DNA from: Pseudomonas sp.
GTDB lineage: Bacteria; Pseudomonadota; Gammaproteobacteria; Pseudomonadales; Pseudomonadaceae
NCBI GenBank assembly: GCA_030654635.1
Contig: JAURXE010000055.1
Location: 1-8,498 of the forward strand
Reading direction: 5' to 3'
Length of the DNA: 8,498 nt
Shown: piece by piece, positions 1 through 8,498 of the stretch
Position numbering within the stretch: the first letter of the stretch is position 1
How the letters are laid out: every line of letters begins with the position of its first letter
The notes under the pieces: generated by a model
The model's input: only the letters and a program-made list of their open reading frames with translations
What the model was told of the DNA's origin: nothing
Databases searched by the model: none
Made by a program: the position numbers and the translations under genes

Positions 1-177
1 AAACCCGAGGTGCTCGAGCCGCAACACTTGCTCGCCGTCTGGCAGGGTCGCAGCGAGGACGCCTACGGCCGGCTGGCGGTGATCGCCACCATCGCCCTCG
101 GTCTGCGCGGCCTGGGAGAGCCACGCGAAGCGGCTTTTGCCCGCGCAGAACAGATCTGGGCGCAACGCCTGGGTTAA
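1..177 (+). CDS. C-terminal fragment of a probable anthranilate phosphoribosyltransferase-like protein (TrpD2/YbiB type)
   Basis: Frame 1 is open from the window edge to a TAA at 175-177, giving the last 58 residues of a protein whose start lies outside the window. The visible part reads as an alpha-helical C-terminus: an 'AVIATIALGLRGLG' helix followed by 'EPREAAFARAEQIW'. This resembles the last two helices of the glycosyltransferase family 3 / TrpD fold (alanine-rich helix, Gly, then a charged Glu-Ala helix). From memory, related pseudomonads carry a TrpD2/YbiB-like gene next to cysG, convergent with it; members of that family bind nucleic acid or have unknown roles rather than making tryptophan. 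The catalytic and PRPP-binding regions are not visible, so the family call is inference from the tail and the neighbourhood. Translation of the frame is secure; the identity is not. Confidence 0.5.
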   Translation, partial: KPEVLEPQHLLAVWQGRSEDAYGRLAVIATIALGLRGLGEPREAAFARAEQIWAQRLG

Positions 178-194
178 ATCAGCGTCTGTCGGCT

Positions 195-208
195 GCCCGA
201 GATCGGGC
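195..208. terminator. Possible weak bidirectional hairpin between convergent genes
   Basis: A perfect inverted repeat, GCCCGA-GA-TCGGGC, lies in the 52-nt gap between the + strand stop (177) and the cysG stop (230). It would form a 5-bp GC-rich stem with a 4-nt loop, readable from either side. Neither strand has a T-run after it, so it does not meet the usual rule for an intrinsic terminator. It may help ending of converging transcripts or may be chance. Confidence 0.25.
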
Positions 209-229
209 CGTCGGCAAACTGCTAAGGCC

Positions 230-1624
230 TTAGTTGGCGCGTTGCGCGCCCTCAAACCAAGCCAGTTTCTCGCGCAACAGCACCACTTCTCCGACAATCA
301 CCAAGGTTGGCGCTTGTACGGTCTGGGCGGCCAAAATCGCTGGCAGAGTGCCAAGGGTGCCGGTAAACACTTGCTGATGACGGGTGGTGCCTTGCTGGAT
401 CAGCGCCACCGGCGTATCGGGGCCCCGACCATGAGCAATCAGCTGCTGACAGATCAGCGGCAAGCCGGTCAAACCCATATAAAACACCAGGGTCTGGCCC
501 GGCGCGATCAAGTCCGCCCAGGGCAAATTGCAGCTGCCATCTTGCAGATGACCAGTAACAAAACGCACCGACTGGGCGTAATCACGATGGGTCAGCGGAA
601 TGCCCGCGTATGCGGCGCAACCACTGGCAGCGGTAATGCCGGGCACTACCTGGAACGGAATGCCATGGGCAGCCAGCTCTTCGATCTCTTCACCGCCGCG
701 GCCGAAGATAAACGGATCACCGCCTTTAAGGCGCAGCACCCGCTTCCCTTGTTTGGCCAAAGTCACCAATTGCTGATTAATCTGCTCTTGCGGTAAGGCA
801 TGCTCGGCGCGGCGTTTACCAACGTAAATCCGCTCGGCATCGCGGCGGCACAGCTCGACTATTTCCGGCGCCACCAGGCGGTCATAGAGCACCACGTCGG
901 CTTGCTGCATCAAGCGCAGTGCGCGAAAAGTCAGCAGATCGGGATCACCCGGGCCGGCCCCGACCAAATACACCTCGCCCAAGGACTTTGGCGCGGCCCC
1001 TGCGACTTTGTCCGCAAGCAAACGCTCGCCTTCGCCGAGTTTGCCGGCAAACACACTCTCGGCGATCGGCCCCTGAAAGACCTCTTCCCAAAACACCCGA
1101 CGCTGCTGCACATCCGGAAATAGGGCTTTGACCTGGGCGCGAAAACGCTTGGACAGCCCGGCTAGTTGGCCGTAAGTTGCCGGAATCCAAGTCTCGATTT
1201 TGGCCCGAATCAAACGTGCCAACACCGGCGCGTCACCACCACTGGTAATAGCCACGATCAGCGGTGAGCGATCGACGATGGCCGGGAATATCACGCTGCA
1301 CAGCTTGGGCGCATCCACCGCATTGACCGGAATACCTCGCGCTTGGCAGTGTTCTGAGACCACGGCATTGAGCGACTCGTCATCGGTTGCGGCGATCACC
1401 AAGCACACGCCATCAAGGTCAGCCTGCTGATAGCCACGCAGCTCGACAGTGCCTTGGCTGCTGGCCGCCAGCGCCACTAACTGCCCATCCACCTGCGGCG
1501 CAACCACCCGCAGCGCGGCGCCAGCATCAGCCAGCAAGCGACCTTTACGCAGCGCCACCTCGCCACCGCCAACCAGCAGTACGCAGCGACCCTTGAGGTT
1601 ATGAAACAACGGCAGGAAATCCAT
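230..1624 (-). CDS. cysG: Siroheme synthase CysG (uroporphyrinogen-III C-methyltransferase / precorrin-2 dehydrogenase / sirohydrochlorin ferrochelatase)
   Basis: This trifunctional cytoplasmic enzyme makes siroheme, the cofactor of sulfite and nitrite reductases, from uroporphyrinogen III: two SAM-dependent methylations, NAD-dependent oxidation, then iron insertion. With the ATG at 1624 the protein has 464 residues. The N-terminal CysG(B) part (about 1-205) shows the NAD-binding '[14 protein letters not shown]' loop at 18-31, Asp104 in 'NAVDAP' and Ser128 in 'ITSGGDAP'; these match the numbering of the Salmonella enzyme's catalytic Asp104 and phosphorylated Ser128. The C-terminal methyltransferase CysG(A) part (about 217-450) shows '[12 protein letters not shown]', Asp248 in 'YDRLV', Lys270 in 'VGKRR' and '[15 protein letters not shown]'. 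A GTG two codons upstream (1630) is in frame, but AAGAGAG lies 5 nt before the ATG and would abut the GTG, and the residue numbering also favours the ATG. No truncation or frameshift is seen. Confidence 0.97.
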   Translation of the reverse strand: MDFLPLFHNLKGRCVLLVGGGEVALRKGRLLADAGAALRVVAPQVDGQLVALAASSQGTVELRGYQQADLDGVCLVIAATDDESLNAVVSEHCQARGIPVNAVDAPKLCSVIFPAIVDRSPLIVAITSGGDAPVLARLIRAKIETWIPATYGQLAGLSKRFRAQVKALFPDVQQRRVFWEEVFQGPIAESVFAGKLGEGERLLADKVAGAAPKSLGEVYLVGAGPGDPDLLTFRALRLMQQADVVLYDRLVAPEIVELCRRDAERIYVGKRRAEHALPQEQINQQLVTLAKQGKRVLRLKGGDPFIFGRGGEEIEELAAHGIPFQVVPGITAASGCAAYAGIPLTHRDYAQSVRFVTGHLQDGSCNLPWADLIAPGQTLVFYMGLTGLPLICQQLIAHGRGPDTPVALIQQGTTRHQQVFTGTLGTLPAILAAQTVQAPTLVIVGEVVLLREKLAWFEGAQRAN

Positions 1625-1644
1625 GGGCACTCTCTTGATCGGCT

Positions 1645-1676
1645 AAAACAAAACGGGGCGGCTCTGGCCACCCCGT
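1645..1676 (-). terminator. Rho-independent terminator after serS
   Basis: On the minus strand the sequence reads ACGGGGTGG-CCAGAG-CCGCCCCGT followed directly by TTTGTTTT. This gives a 9-bp stem (one T-G wobble) with a 6-nt loop and a near-continuous T-tract, all the marks of an intrinsic terminator. The stem starts 21 nt after the serS stop codon, so it should end the ftsK-lolA-rarA-crcB-serS transcript. Its T-tract ends 20 nt before the cysG ATG, leaving little room for a cysG promoter downstream of it. Confidence 0.85.
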
Positions 1677-1697
1677 ATTTCATCATCAAAACATCGT

Positions 1698-3011
<1,314 letters not shown>

Positions 3012-3040
3012 TCAGTTAAGACGTAATACCGCGCAGTTTA

Positions 3041-3062
3041 CGGATTCTCTACCGGCAATCCG
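3041..3062. other. Stem-loop in the crcB-serS gap
   Basis: The 96-nt gap between crcB and serS holds a perfect 6-bp inverted repeat, CGGATT and AATCCG, around a 10-nt loop, 12 nt after the crcB stop codon. On the minus strand (the direction of the genes) no T-run follows, so it should not terminate the operon. On the plus strand it is followed by AGTATTTTT and looks like a weak antisense-direction terminator. An mRNA-processing or stability role is possible but unproven. Confidence 0.3.
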
Positions 3063-3074
3063 AGTATTTTTCGC

Positions 3075-3449
3075 TTACAGACGCGCCAGCGACATTCCCA
3101 GCCAGGCCGCGCACAGGCCACCGAGCACGCTACCGAGCAGATAACTGAGCGCCACACCAAACTGGCCGGCCTCGATTAAACGCAAAACCTCAAGACTGAA
3201 ACTGGAGAAGGTAGTCAGCCCGCCTAACACGCCAACGGTTAAACCGGTGCGTAAAACCAGCGGCAAATCGGTGCGCAATAGGAAATAGGCGGACAAGAAC
3301 CCAATCAAAAAACATCCGACTAGGTTCACCGCGAAGGTGGCGAAATAGTAGTAGCGGGGCCACTGGGCAACCACCACTGCGCTGGTTAAAAAACGCAAGA
3401 CAGAACCCACTGCGCCGCCAGCGGCAACCGCCAAGGCGACCTTGATCAT
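3075..3449 (-). CDS. crcB: Fluoride ion channel CrcB/Fluc
   Basis: This small inner-membrane channel lets toxic fluoride leave the cell; in the Fluc family two copies assemble as an antiparallel dimer. The 124 residues give four hydrophobic segments, roughly 4-24, 33-58, 66-90 and 98-121. Family signatures are present: '[10 protein letters not shown]' (11-20) in the first helix, '[10 protein letters not shown]' (42-51) with the conserved pore Asn42, and '[13 protein letters not shown]' (76-88) with the helix-break Gly-Thr residues that bind the central sodium and the two phenylalanines (81, 84) that line the fluoride path. The ATG at 3447-3449 overlaps the rarA TGA by 4 nt (ATGA), and AGAGGA lies 8 nt before it, so translation is probably coupled to rarA. 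No leader long enough for a fluoride riboswitch exists, so expression is probably constitutive with the operon. Confidence 0.95.
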   Translation of the reverse strand: MIKVALAVAAGGAVGSVLRFLTSAVVVAQWPRYYYFATFAVNLVGCFLIGFLSAYFLLRTDLPLVLRTGLTVGVLGGLTTFSSFSLEVLRLIEAGQFGVALSYLLGSVLGGLCAAWLGMSLARL

Positions 3450-4771
3450 GGTTTTTTCCTCTGCCGGGGGCTGAGTCGATCCAGCGCCGCTAAGTGTTTG
3501 AGCTTCTCGCCGATCTTCAATTCCAACCCACGGGGCACCGGCTGATAAAAACTCTGCTCGGGCAACTGTTCGGGCAAATAGGTTTCGCCGGCCGCATAGG
3601 CCTCGGGCTCGTCATGGGCGTAGCGATATTCATCGCCATAACCCAACTCCTTCATCAACTTGGTCGGCGCATTGCGCAGGTGCAGCGGCACTTCCAGCGA
3701 GCCATGGGCCGCAGCGGCGCCCATGGCAGCTTTAAAGCCCAAGTACACCGCATTGCTTTTCGGCGCACAGGCCAAATAGGTGATGGCCTGGGCCACGGCC
3801 AATTCGCCCTCCGGGCTACCGAGGCGCTCCTGCACCTCCCAGGCCGCCAGGCACAGGCTCAACGCCCGCGGGTCGGCGTTGCCGATGTCCTCGCTGGCCA
3901 TGCGCACTACGCGGCGGGCGATATACAGCGGGTCGCAGCCACCATCGAGCATGCGCGCGAACCAATAGAGCGCGCCGTCGGCATTCGAGCCGCGTACCGA
4001 TTTGTGCAGCGCCGAGATCTGATCGTAAAAGGCCTCGCCACCTTTATCAAAACGCCGACGACCATCGCCGAGCAGATTGAGCAGTAAATCCTCAGTAATG
4101 GCGGCGCCGTCTTCGGCCAGGTCGGCGGCGTTTTCCAGCAGGTTAAGCAGGCGCCGGCCATCACCGTCAGCGGCGGCCAGCAACATCTTGAAGCTGGCTT
4201 CGGGCAAGCTCAATTGCTGTTTGCCCAAGCCTTTTTCTTCGTTCAGGGCGCGGCTGACCAGCTTGCGCATGGCCGCCTCATCGAGGCTTTGCAGCACATA
4301 GACGCGGGCCCGCGAGAGCAAGGCGTTGTTTAACTCGAAGGAGGGATTCTCGGTGGTGGCGCCGATAAAGATCAGCGTGCCATCTTCGACATAGGGCAGA
4401 AAGGCATCTTGCTGGGACTTGTTGAAGCGGTGCACTTCATCGACAAACAAAATAGTCCGCCGACCGTATTGCGCCGCTTGCTGCTTGGCCACCTCGACCG
4501 CCAGGCGGATTTCCTTGACCCCGGAAAGCACCGCCGACAGCGTCTCGAAATGCGCCGAAGAGACCTGGGCCAGCAAACGCGCCAGGGTGGTTTTACCCAC
4601 CCCTGGCGGCCCCCAGAAAATCATCGAGTGCAGCGCACCCTGCTCCAGCGCCTCGCGCAGCGGCTTGCCCGGCGCCAGCAAATGCTGCTGGCCGACGTAC
4701 TCATCCAGGCTGGTGGCGCGCAGTCGTGCAGCCAGCGGTTGAGCAATCGGGGCGGTGCGAAATAGATCCAT
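3446..4771 (-). CDS. rarA: AAA+ ATPase RarA/MgsA, replication-associated recombination protein
   Basis: RarA is the bacterial counterpart of yeast Mgs1 and human WRNIP1. It is a cytoplasmic tetrameric ATPase that acts at stalled replication forks and works with SSB and RecA. From the ATG at 4771 the protein has 441 residues, normal for the family. It shows Walker A 'GPPGVGKT' (54-61), Walker B '[10 protein letters not shown]' (107-116), sensor 1 'GATTENPSF' (137-145), 'LLSRAR' with a probable arginine finger (151-156) and sensor 2 'GDGRRLLN' (203-210). The C-terminal region, including '[22 protein letters not shown]' near 280-301, fits the tetramerisation domain. The frame extends four codons to a TTG at 4783, but 'MDLFRTAP' is the usual start. 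AAGAGG lies 15 nt before this ATG and only 3 nt before the TTG, so the exact start is slightly open. It lies 45 nt after lolA and overlaps crcB by 4 nt. Confidence 0.96.
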   Translation of the reverse strand: MDLFRTAPIAQPLAARLRATSLDEYVGQQHLLAPGKPLREALEQGALHSMIFWGPPGVGKTTLARLLAQVSSAHFETLSAVLSGVKEIRLAVEVAKQQAAQYGRRTILFVDEVHRFNKSQQDAFLPYVEDGTLIFIGATTENPSFELNNALLSRARVYVLQSLDEAAMRKLVSRALNEEKGLGKQQLSLPEASFKMLLAAADGDGRRLLNLLENAADLAEDGAAITEDLLLNLLGDGRRRFDKGGEAFYDQISALHKSVRGSNADGALYWFARMLDGGCDPLYIARRVVRMASEDIGNADPRALSLCLAAWEVQERLGSPEGELAVAQAITYLACAPKSNAVYLGFKAAMGAAAAHGSLEVPLHLRNAPTKLMKELGYGDEYRYAHDEPEAYAAGETYLPEQLPEQSFYQPVPRGLELKIGEKLKHLAALDRLSPRQRKKP

Positions 4772-4816
4772 GGCGCTTAGCAACGACCTCTTAAACAGCC
4801 GGTTAAAACAGGGCGT

Positions 4817-5443
4817 TTATTGTTCAATCACATCAGCGCCGGCCGGCACTTGGAAGCTGAACTGACTGGCGTCCAGGGGTTCGTTCATTTTCACCCCCAG
4901 AAACAAGATGTTAGTGCGCTGGCCGACGCTGTCGATCAACTGCATGTCATTGATCATGCCATTACGAAAGGACAGCCGCAGGTTGTCGAACAGGCTGTCT
5001 TTGGCCTTGGGCTTCAGGATGAAGTCGACCACGCTACCGCCTTCCTTATGGGTCACGGTGAAGTTTTCGCTGATCTTCGACACGTCGCCCGACAACAATA
5101 ATGCCGGGGTGTGGGTTAAACGCTGATCCAGCACCTGAATGGTCACCTGATTCAGATCCGGGTCATACAGCCAGACTTTCTGGCCATTGGAAACCAGCAT
5201 CTGCTCGGCAGGTGCATCGGTGTGCCAGCGAAACAAGCCCGGCCGTTTGAGTGACAACTCACCGGCGGTTTCTTGCAACTGGGTACCCGAGCCATCCAGG
5301 GTTAGCTGGGAAAAGCGCGCCGTCAGCGTCTGCGCCTGGCTCAGCAAGGCGGTCAAGCGGGCCACGGCGACGGCATCGTCGGCCTGGGCGGGGGCAACGG
5401 CAAAGGCCATAACGGCCAGTAACAGCATGCGTAAAGCGCGCAT
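4817..5443 (-). CDS. lolA: Outer-membrane lipoprotein carrier protein LolA
   Basis: LolA is the periplasmic chaperone that takes lipoproteins released by the LolCDE transporter at the inner membrane and passes them to LolB at the outer membrane. The 208-residue precursor starts with a clear Sec signal peptide: Arg2 and Arg5, a hydrophobic core '[11 protein letters not shown]', and a type I cleavage site after 'AQA' (residue 21). The mature protein of 187 residues has the alternating pattern of the open beta-barrel. The 'KRPGLFRWH' segment (66-74) holds Arg67, which aligns with Arg43 of mature E. coli LolA, needed for lipoprotein transfer. '[10 protein letters not shown]' and '[10 protein letters not shown]' are also typical. 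The start has a good ribosome-binding site, AGAGGA, 5 nt before the ATG. It lies 31 nt after ftsK, with no terminator between, so the two are probably co-transcribed. This ftsK-lolA-rarA order is common in gammaproteobacteria. Confidence 0.96.
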   Translation of the reverse strand: MRALRMLLLAVMAFAVAPAQADDAVAVARLTALLSQAQTLTARFSQLTLDGSGTQLQETAGELSLKRPGLFRWHTDAPAEQMLVSNGQKVWLYDPDLNQVTIQVLDQRLTHTPALLLSGDVSKISENFTVTHKEGGSVVDFILKPKAKDSLFDNLRLSFRNGMINDMQLIDSVGQRTNILFLGVKMNEPLDASQFSFQVPAGADVIEQ

Positions 5444-5474
5444 GAAAATCCTCTTTGGGTTAGTAAGCCTGAAT

Positions 5475-7877
5475 TCAGTCGCGGATCGGACTCGGAGCTA
5501 TGACCTCACGGGAGCCATTTGTACTCATGGACGTTACCACCCCGGCCATTTCCATGGCTTCCACCATGCGCGCGGCGCGGTTGTAGCCGATTTTCAGCTT
5601 GCGCTGCACGGCGGAGATGGAGGCGCGGCGACTCTCGGTAACGAAGCGTACCGCCTCGTCATACAGCGGATCTTCTTCGCTGCCCTCGCCGCCCTCACCG
5701 CTGCCGCTGTCAAAGCCGCTACCGGGTTCTTCGACGCCGGCCAGAATCTCTTCGATGTAATCCGGCGCACCGCGCAACTTCCAGGCTTCCACCACGCGAT
5801 GCACTTCTTCATCGGAAACGAAGGCGCCATGCACGCGAATCGGCAAACCAGTGCCCGGCGGCAGATAGAGCATGTCGCCGTGACCGAGTAACTGCTCGGC
5901 CCCGCCCTGGTCGAGAATGGTCCGCGAGTCGATCTTGCTCGACACCTGAAAGGCCATGCGGGTAGGAATGTTGGCCTTGATCAAACCGGTGATCACATCC
6001 ACCGACGGCCGCTGGGTGGCGAGGATCAAGTGAATGCCGGCGGCACGGGCTTTTTGTGCGATGCGCGCGATCAGCTCTTCAACCTTTTTGCCAACCACCA
6101 TCATCATGTCGGCGAATTCGTCGACTATCACCACGATGGTCGGCAAGGTCTTCAGCAACGGCGCTTCGTCTTGCATGTTTTCGCGCCGATACAGCGGATC
6201 GCTCAGCGGAGTGCCAGCCTCTTCGGCGTCTTTGACCTTGCGGTTGAAGCCGGCCAGGTTACGCACGCCCATGGCGGCCATCAGCTTGTAGCGCCGCTCC
6301 ATCTCGGCCACACACCAACGCAGGGCGTTGGCGGCCTCTTTCATGTCGGTTACCACCGGACACAACAGGTGCGGAATGCCTTCGTAAATCGACAACTCAA
6401 GCATCTTCGGGTCGATCATGATCAGTCGCGCATGTTCAGGCGTCGACTTGAACAAAATCGACAGGATCATGGCGTTAACGCCCACCGACTTACCGGAGCC
6501 GGTAGTACCGGCCACCAGCAAGTGCGGCATCTTGGCCAAATCGGTGATCACCGGCCGGCCGCCAATGTCGTGGCCCAGGGCCAGGGTCACCGGCGATTTG
6601 GCATCGTCAAACTCGGAGGACGACAACACCTCGGAGAAGCGCACGATCTGCCGGTCTTCATTGGGGATTTCGATGCCGACTGTGGTTTTACCCGGAATCA
6701 CCTCAACCACCCGCACGCTGATCAATGCCAGCGAACGCGCCAAGTCTTTGGCCAAACCGGAAATGCGGCTGACTTTAATGCCCGCTGCCGGTTGAATCTC
6801 AAAGCGGGTAATCACAGGACCCGGATGCACCGACTCGACAATCACCTCGACGCCAAACTCCTTGAGTTTGATTTCCAGCAGCCGCGACATCGCCTCTAGC
6901 GACTCGGGAGAGAATTTCTTCTGTTTTTTCTCGGCCACATCAAGGATAGAAATCGGTGGAAGGCTGCCTTCGATAGCCGTATCGGTAAATAGCGACGCCT
7001 GTTTTTCCTTGAGCACGCGCTTGCTTGGCTCCGGCGCCTTCGCGGCTGCCAGCGGCGTAATCACCGGCGCGGGACGCGACTCGCGGGCACTCATGTGCTG
7101 CGTCAGGGCCTCTTCGCGCTCCAGCAGCAAGGCCTTGACCTTGGCTTGCTCACGGGGATTTTTCAGCATCGGCGCCGTCACGTTAGTGACCTGGGTATCC
7201 ACATCGCGCAGCTGCTGCGCCAGTTGTTTGCGCTCAACCCGGGCATTCCACCAACGATTAAGCAGGCTTTGAATCAGCTCAAATAGATCGAGGGTGATCT
7301 TGCCGGTGACGTCCATCACTTTGAACCAAGACAGGTCGCTGAACACCGTCAAACCAAAGAGGAACAACGCCAAAAACATCAGCGTACTGCCCTGCACGCC
7401 CAGCGCTCGCTCAGCTAATTGCCCCAGACTTTCCCCCAGCGCGCCACCCGCCGAGCCAGGCAAACTGTGACCGGCATTAAAATGGATATCAGCCAAGGCC
7501 GAGCCCGAAAGCACCAGAAACACCAGCCCAATCATCCGCCAAGAAAACAGCCAGCCACTCCAGTCGAATGGCTGATGGCGCTGACGAAATACTTGCCAGG
7601 CCTTAGAGGCCAGCAATAACGGGAACAGATAAGCAAAGTAACCCAGCGCCACAAACAACCAATCAGCGCACCAGGCACCCACTAGGCCCGCAGCGTTGTG
7701 GACTTGCGCCATATTGCTGTTACTCGAACTGGGGTCACTCTTGTCATAGGTCAGCAGCGCCAGCCATAAAATCAGGCAAAGCGCGCCGAGCGCCAGCAAG
7801 GCGCCCTCTTTGAGTCGGTAATGCAACTGCTGACGCCAAGCGGATGCTTGGGCGGTGGTCGAGGTGGAGTTCTTCAA
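5475..7877 (-). CDS. ftsK: DNA translocase FtsK
   Basis: FtsK is a septum-anchored motor that pumps chromosomal DNA during division and activates XerCD recombination at dif. The 800 residues show four membrane segments (about 25-44, 66-90, 109-129, 164-181), which anchor it at the division site. A charged linker (about 190-320) follows, much shorter than that of E. coli FtsK. The RecA-like motor has Walker A 'GTTGSGKS' (457-464), Walker B 'VVIVDEFAD' (582-590) and '[24 protein letters not shown]' (617-640). An acidic Gly-Ser stretch (719-737) leads to the C-terminal winged-helix gamma domain (738-800), whose '[20 protein letters not shown]' carries the helix that reads KOPS sites. The start is TTG (7875-7877), giving 'MKNSTS' like the 'MKKST' start I recall for Pseudomonas relatives. 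The first in-frame ATG is codon 56, past the first membrane segment. AGGGA lies 10 nt before the TTG. Confidence 0.97.
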   Translation of the reverse strand: MKNSTSTTAQASAWRQQLHYRLKEGALLALGALCLILWLALLTYDKSDPSSSNSNMAQVHNAAGLVGAWCADWLFVALGYFAYLFPLLLASKAWQVFRQRHQPFDWSGWLFSWRMIGLVFLVLSGSALADIHFNAGHSLPGSAGGALGESLGQLAERALGVQGSTLMFLALFLFGLTVFSDLSWFKVMDVTGKITLDLFELIQSLLNRWWNARVERKQLAQQLRDVDTQVTNVTAPMLKNPREQAKVKALLLEREEALTQHMSARESRPAPVITPLAAAKAPEPSKRVLKEKQASLFTDTAIEGSLPPISILDVAEKKQKKFSPESLEAMSRLLEIKLKEFGVEVIVESVHPGPVITRFEIQPAAGIKVSRISGLAKDLARSLALISVRVVEVIPGKTTVGIEIPNEDRQIVRFSEVLSSSEFDDAKSPVTLALGHDIGGRPVITDLAKMPHLLVAGTTGSGKSVGVNAMILSILFKSTPEHARLIMIDPKMLELSIYEGIPHLLCPVVTDMKEAANALRWCVAEMERRYKLMAAMGVRNLAGFNRKVKDAEEAGTPLSDPLYRRENMQDEAPLLKTLPTIVVIVDEFADMMMVVGKKVEELIARIAQKARAAGIHLILATQRPSVDVITGLIKANIPTRMAFQVSSKIDSRTILDQGGAEQLLGHGDMLYLPPGTGLPIRVHGAFVSDEEVHRVVEAWKLRGAPDYIEEILAGVEEPGSGFDSGSGEGGEGSEEDPLYDEAVRFVTESRRASISAVQRKLKIGYNRAARMVEAMEMAGVVTSMSTNGSREVIAPSPIRD

Positions 7878-7937
7878 AACGCGTATTTCCCTGCGCCTAA
7901 GGCGACCGCAACCAGTGGTTGGCGGCTAAAGGTGATC

Positions 7938-7964
7938 ATTGTACGGGTTTGGCGGGCTGGTGAA
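7938..7964 (-). promoter_or_regulatory. Candidate sigma-70 promoter for the ftsK operon
   Basis: On the minus strand a good -10 box, TACAAT (7943-7938), is preceded 15 nt upstream by TTCACC (7964-7959), which matches four of six positions of the -35 consensus. The short spacer lowers confidence. Transcription would begin near 7931, leaving about 53 nt of leader before the TTG at 7877. The proposed -35 box lies inside a small inverted repeat (7956-7971). Confidence 0.35.
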
Positions 7965-7971
7965 TGCCAGC
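7956..7971. repeat. Inverted repeat in the ftsK/trxB promoter region
   Basis: GCTGG-TGAATG-CCAGC is a perfect 5-bp inverted repeat with a 6-nt centre. It overlaps the proposed -35 box of the ftsK promoter, so it could be an operator. It is not a LexA box: the CTG...CAG halves are 8 nt apart instead of 10, and the Pseudomonas box core is absent. Confidence 0.3.
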
Positions 7972-7975
7972 GTAT

Positions 7976-7991
7976 ATGCATAAGAGTGCAT
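7976..7991. repeat. ATGCA/TGCAT repeat upstream of the proposed trxB promoter
   Basis: The sequence ATGCAT-AAGAG-TGCAT contains both a direct repeat of TGCAT at a 10-nt step (one helical turn) and an inverted repeat of ATGCA. It ends just before the proposed -35 box of trxB. The spacing and position would suit a regulator site, but five-base repeats are common by chance in AT-rich promoter DNA. Confidence 0.25.
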
Positions 7992-7992
7992 T

Positions 7993-8022
7993 TTGCCGGC
8001 CTCTCATGCTTGGGTGTAGCAT
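7993..8022 (+). promoter_or_regulatory. Candidate sigma-70 promoter for trxB
   Basis: TTGCCG (7993-7998) and TAGCAT (8017-8022) each match four of six consensus positions and are separated by 18 nt. Transcription would start near 8029, giving a leader of about 80 nt before the trxB ATG. I see no riboswitch-like structure in that leader. It is the best pair I found by eye in the 231-nt divergent region, but not a strong one. Confidence 0.4.
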
Positions 8023-8097
8023 AGCGACCAGTACCACTACCCACCCCTGTAAGCGGCTCAATTGGAGCACGCATTCTCTTTCGTGACAAAGGCTTAT

Positions 8098-8498
<401 letters not shown>

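Noticed and set aside
137..796. 219-codon + strand frame running from the upstream gene's end into cysG antisense
   Set aside because: It overlaps the 3' end of one gene and is antisense to the conserved methyltransferase domain of cysG; composition is not protein-like.
5469..5478. Palindrome CTGAATTCAG at the ftsK stop codon
   Set aside because: It is only 10 bp, has no loop or T-run to make a terminator, and is easily chance.
5187..5891. 234-codon + strand frame across the lolA 5' end, the lolA-ftsK gap and the ftsK 3' end
   Set aside because: It is antisense to two well-supported genes and has no domain or start signal.
6030..6899. 289-codon open frame on the + strand opposite ftsK
   Set aside because: It is antisense to the conserved FtsK motor, its His/Gln/Arg-rich translation resembles no protein family, and such frames are common opposite GC-rich genes. 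No ribosome-binding site or promoter supports it.
7956..7971. LexA (SOS) box upstream of ftsK, as known in E. coli
   Set aside because: The CTG and CAG halves are separated by 8 rather than 10 nt and the central consensus is missing.

Overview
The window carries a compact block of bacterial housekeeping genes. The gene order trxB / ftsK-lolA-rarA-crcB-serS-cysG and the protein sequences point to a gammaproteobacterium of Pseudomonas or a close relative. The DNA looks fairly GC-rich by eye, and long open antisense frames are frequent, as expected from GC-rich codon bias. I see no insertion sequence, phage gene, CRISPR array, tRNA or rRNA gene, and no sign of recent transfer. I found no convincing undescribed system here; this looks like ordinary conserved chromosome.

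Layout, left to right. Positions 1-177 hold the 3' end of a + strand gene, probably an anthranilate phosphoribosyltransferase-like protein (TrpD2/YbiB type). It converges on cysG (siroheme synthase, - strand, 230-1624). A strong minus-strand terminator (1645-1676) separates cysG from serS (seryl-tRNA synthetase, 1698-2978). Further right on the minus strand are crcB (fluoride channel, 3075-3449), rarA (AAA+ replication/recombination ATPase, 3446-4771), lolA (periplasmic lipoprotein carrier, 4817-5443) and ftsK (DNA translocase, 5475-7877, TTG start). A 231-nt divergent intergenic region (7878-8108) then separates ftsK from trxB (thioredoxin reductase, + strand, from 8109, cut by the window edge).

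From ftsK to serS the minus-strand genes lie close together (gaps of 31, 45, -4 and 96 nt) and probably form one transcription unit, started in the ftsK/trxB region and ended by the hairpin after serS. The grouped functions are chromosome segregation and division (ftsK), outer-membrane lipoprotein transport (lolA), replication-fork maintenance (rarA), fluoride resistance (crcB) and translation (serS). They do not form one pathway. cysG (siroheme for sulfite/nitrite reduction) lies beyond the terminator and must depend on read-through or its own promoter.

The points most worth a second look are the terminator 20 nt before the cysG start codon, the TTG start of ftsK, small symmetric elements in the ftsK/trxB promoter region, and an out-of-frame ATG beside the serS start.
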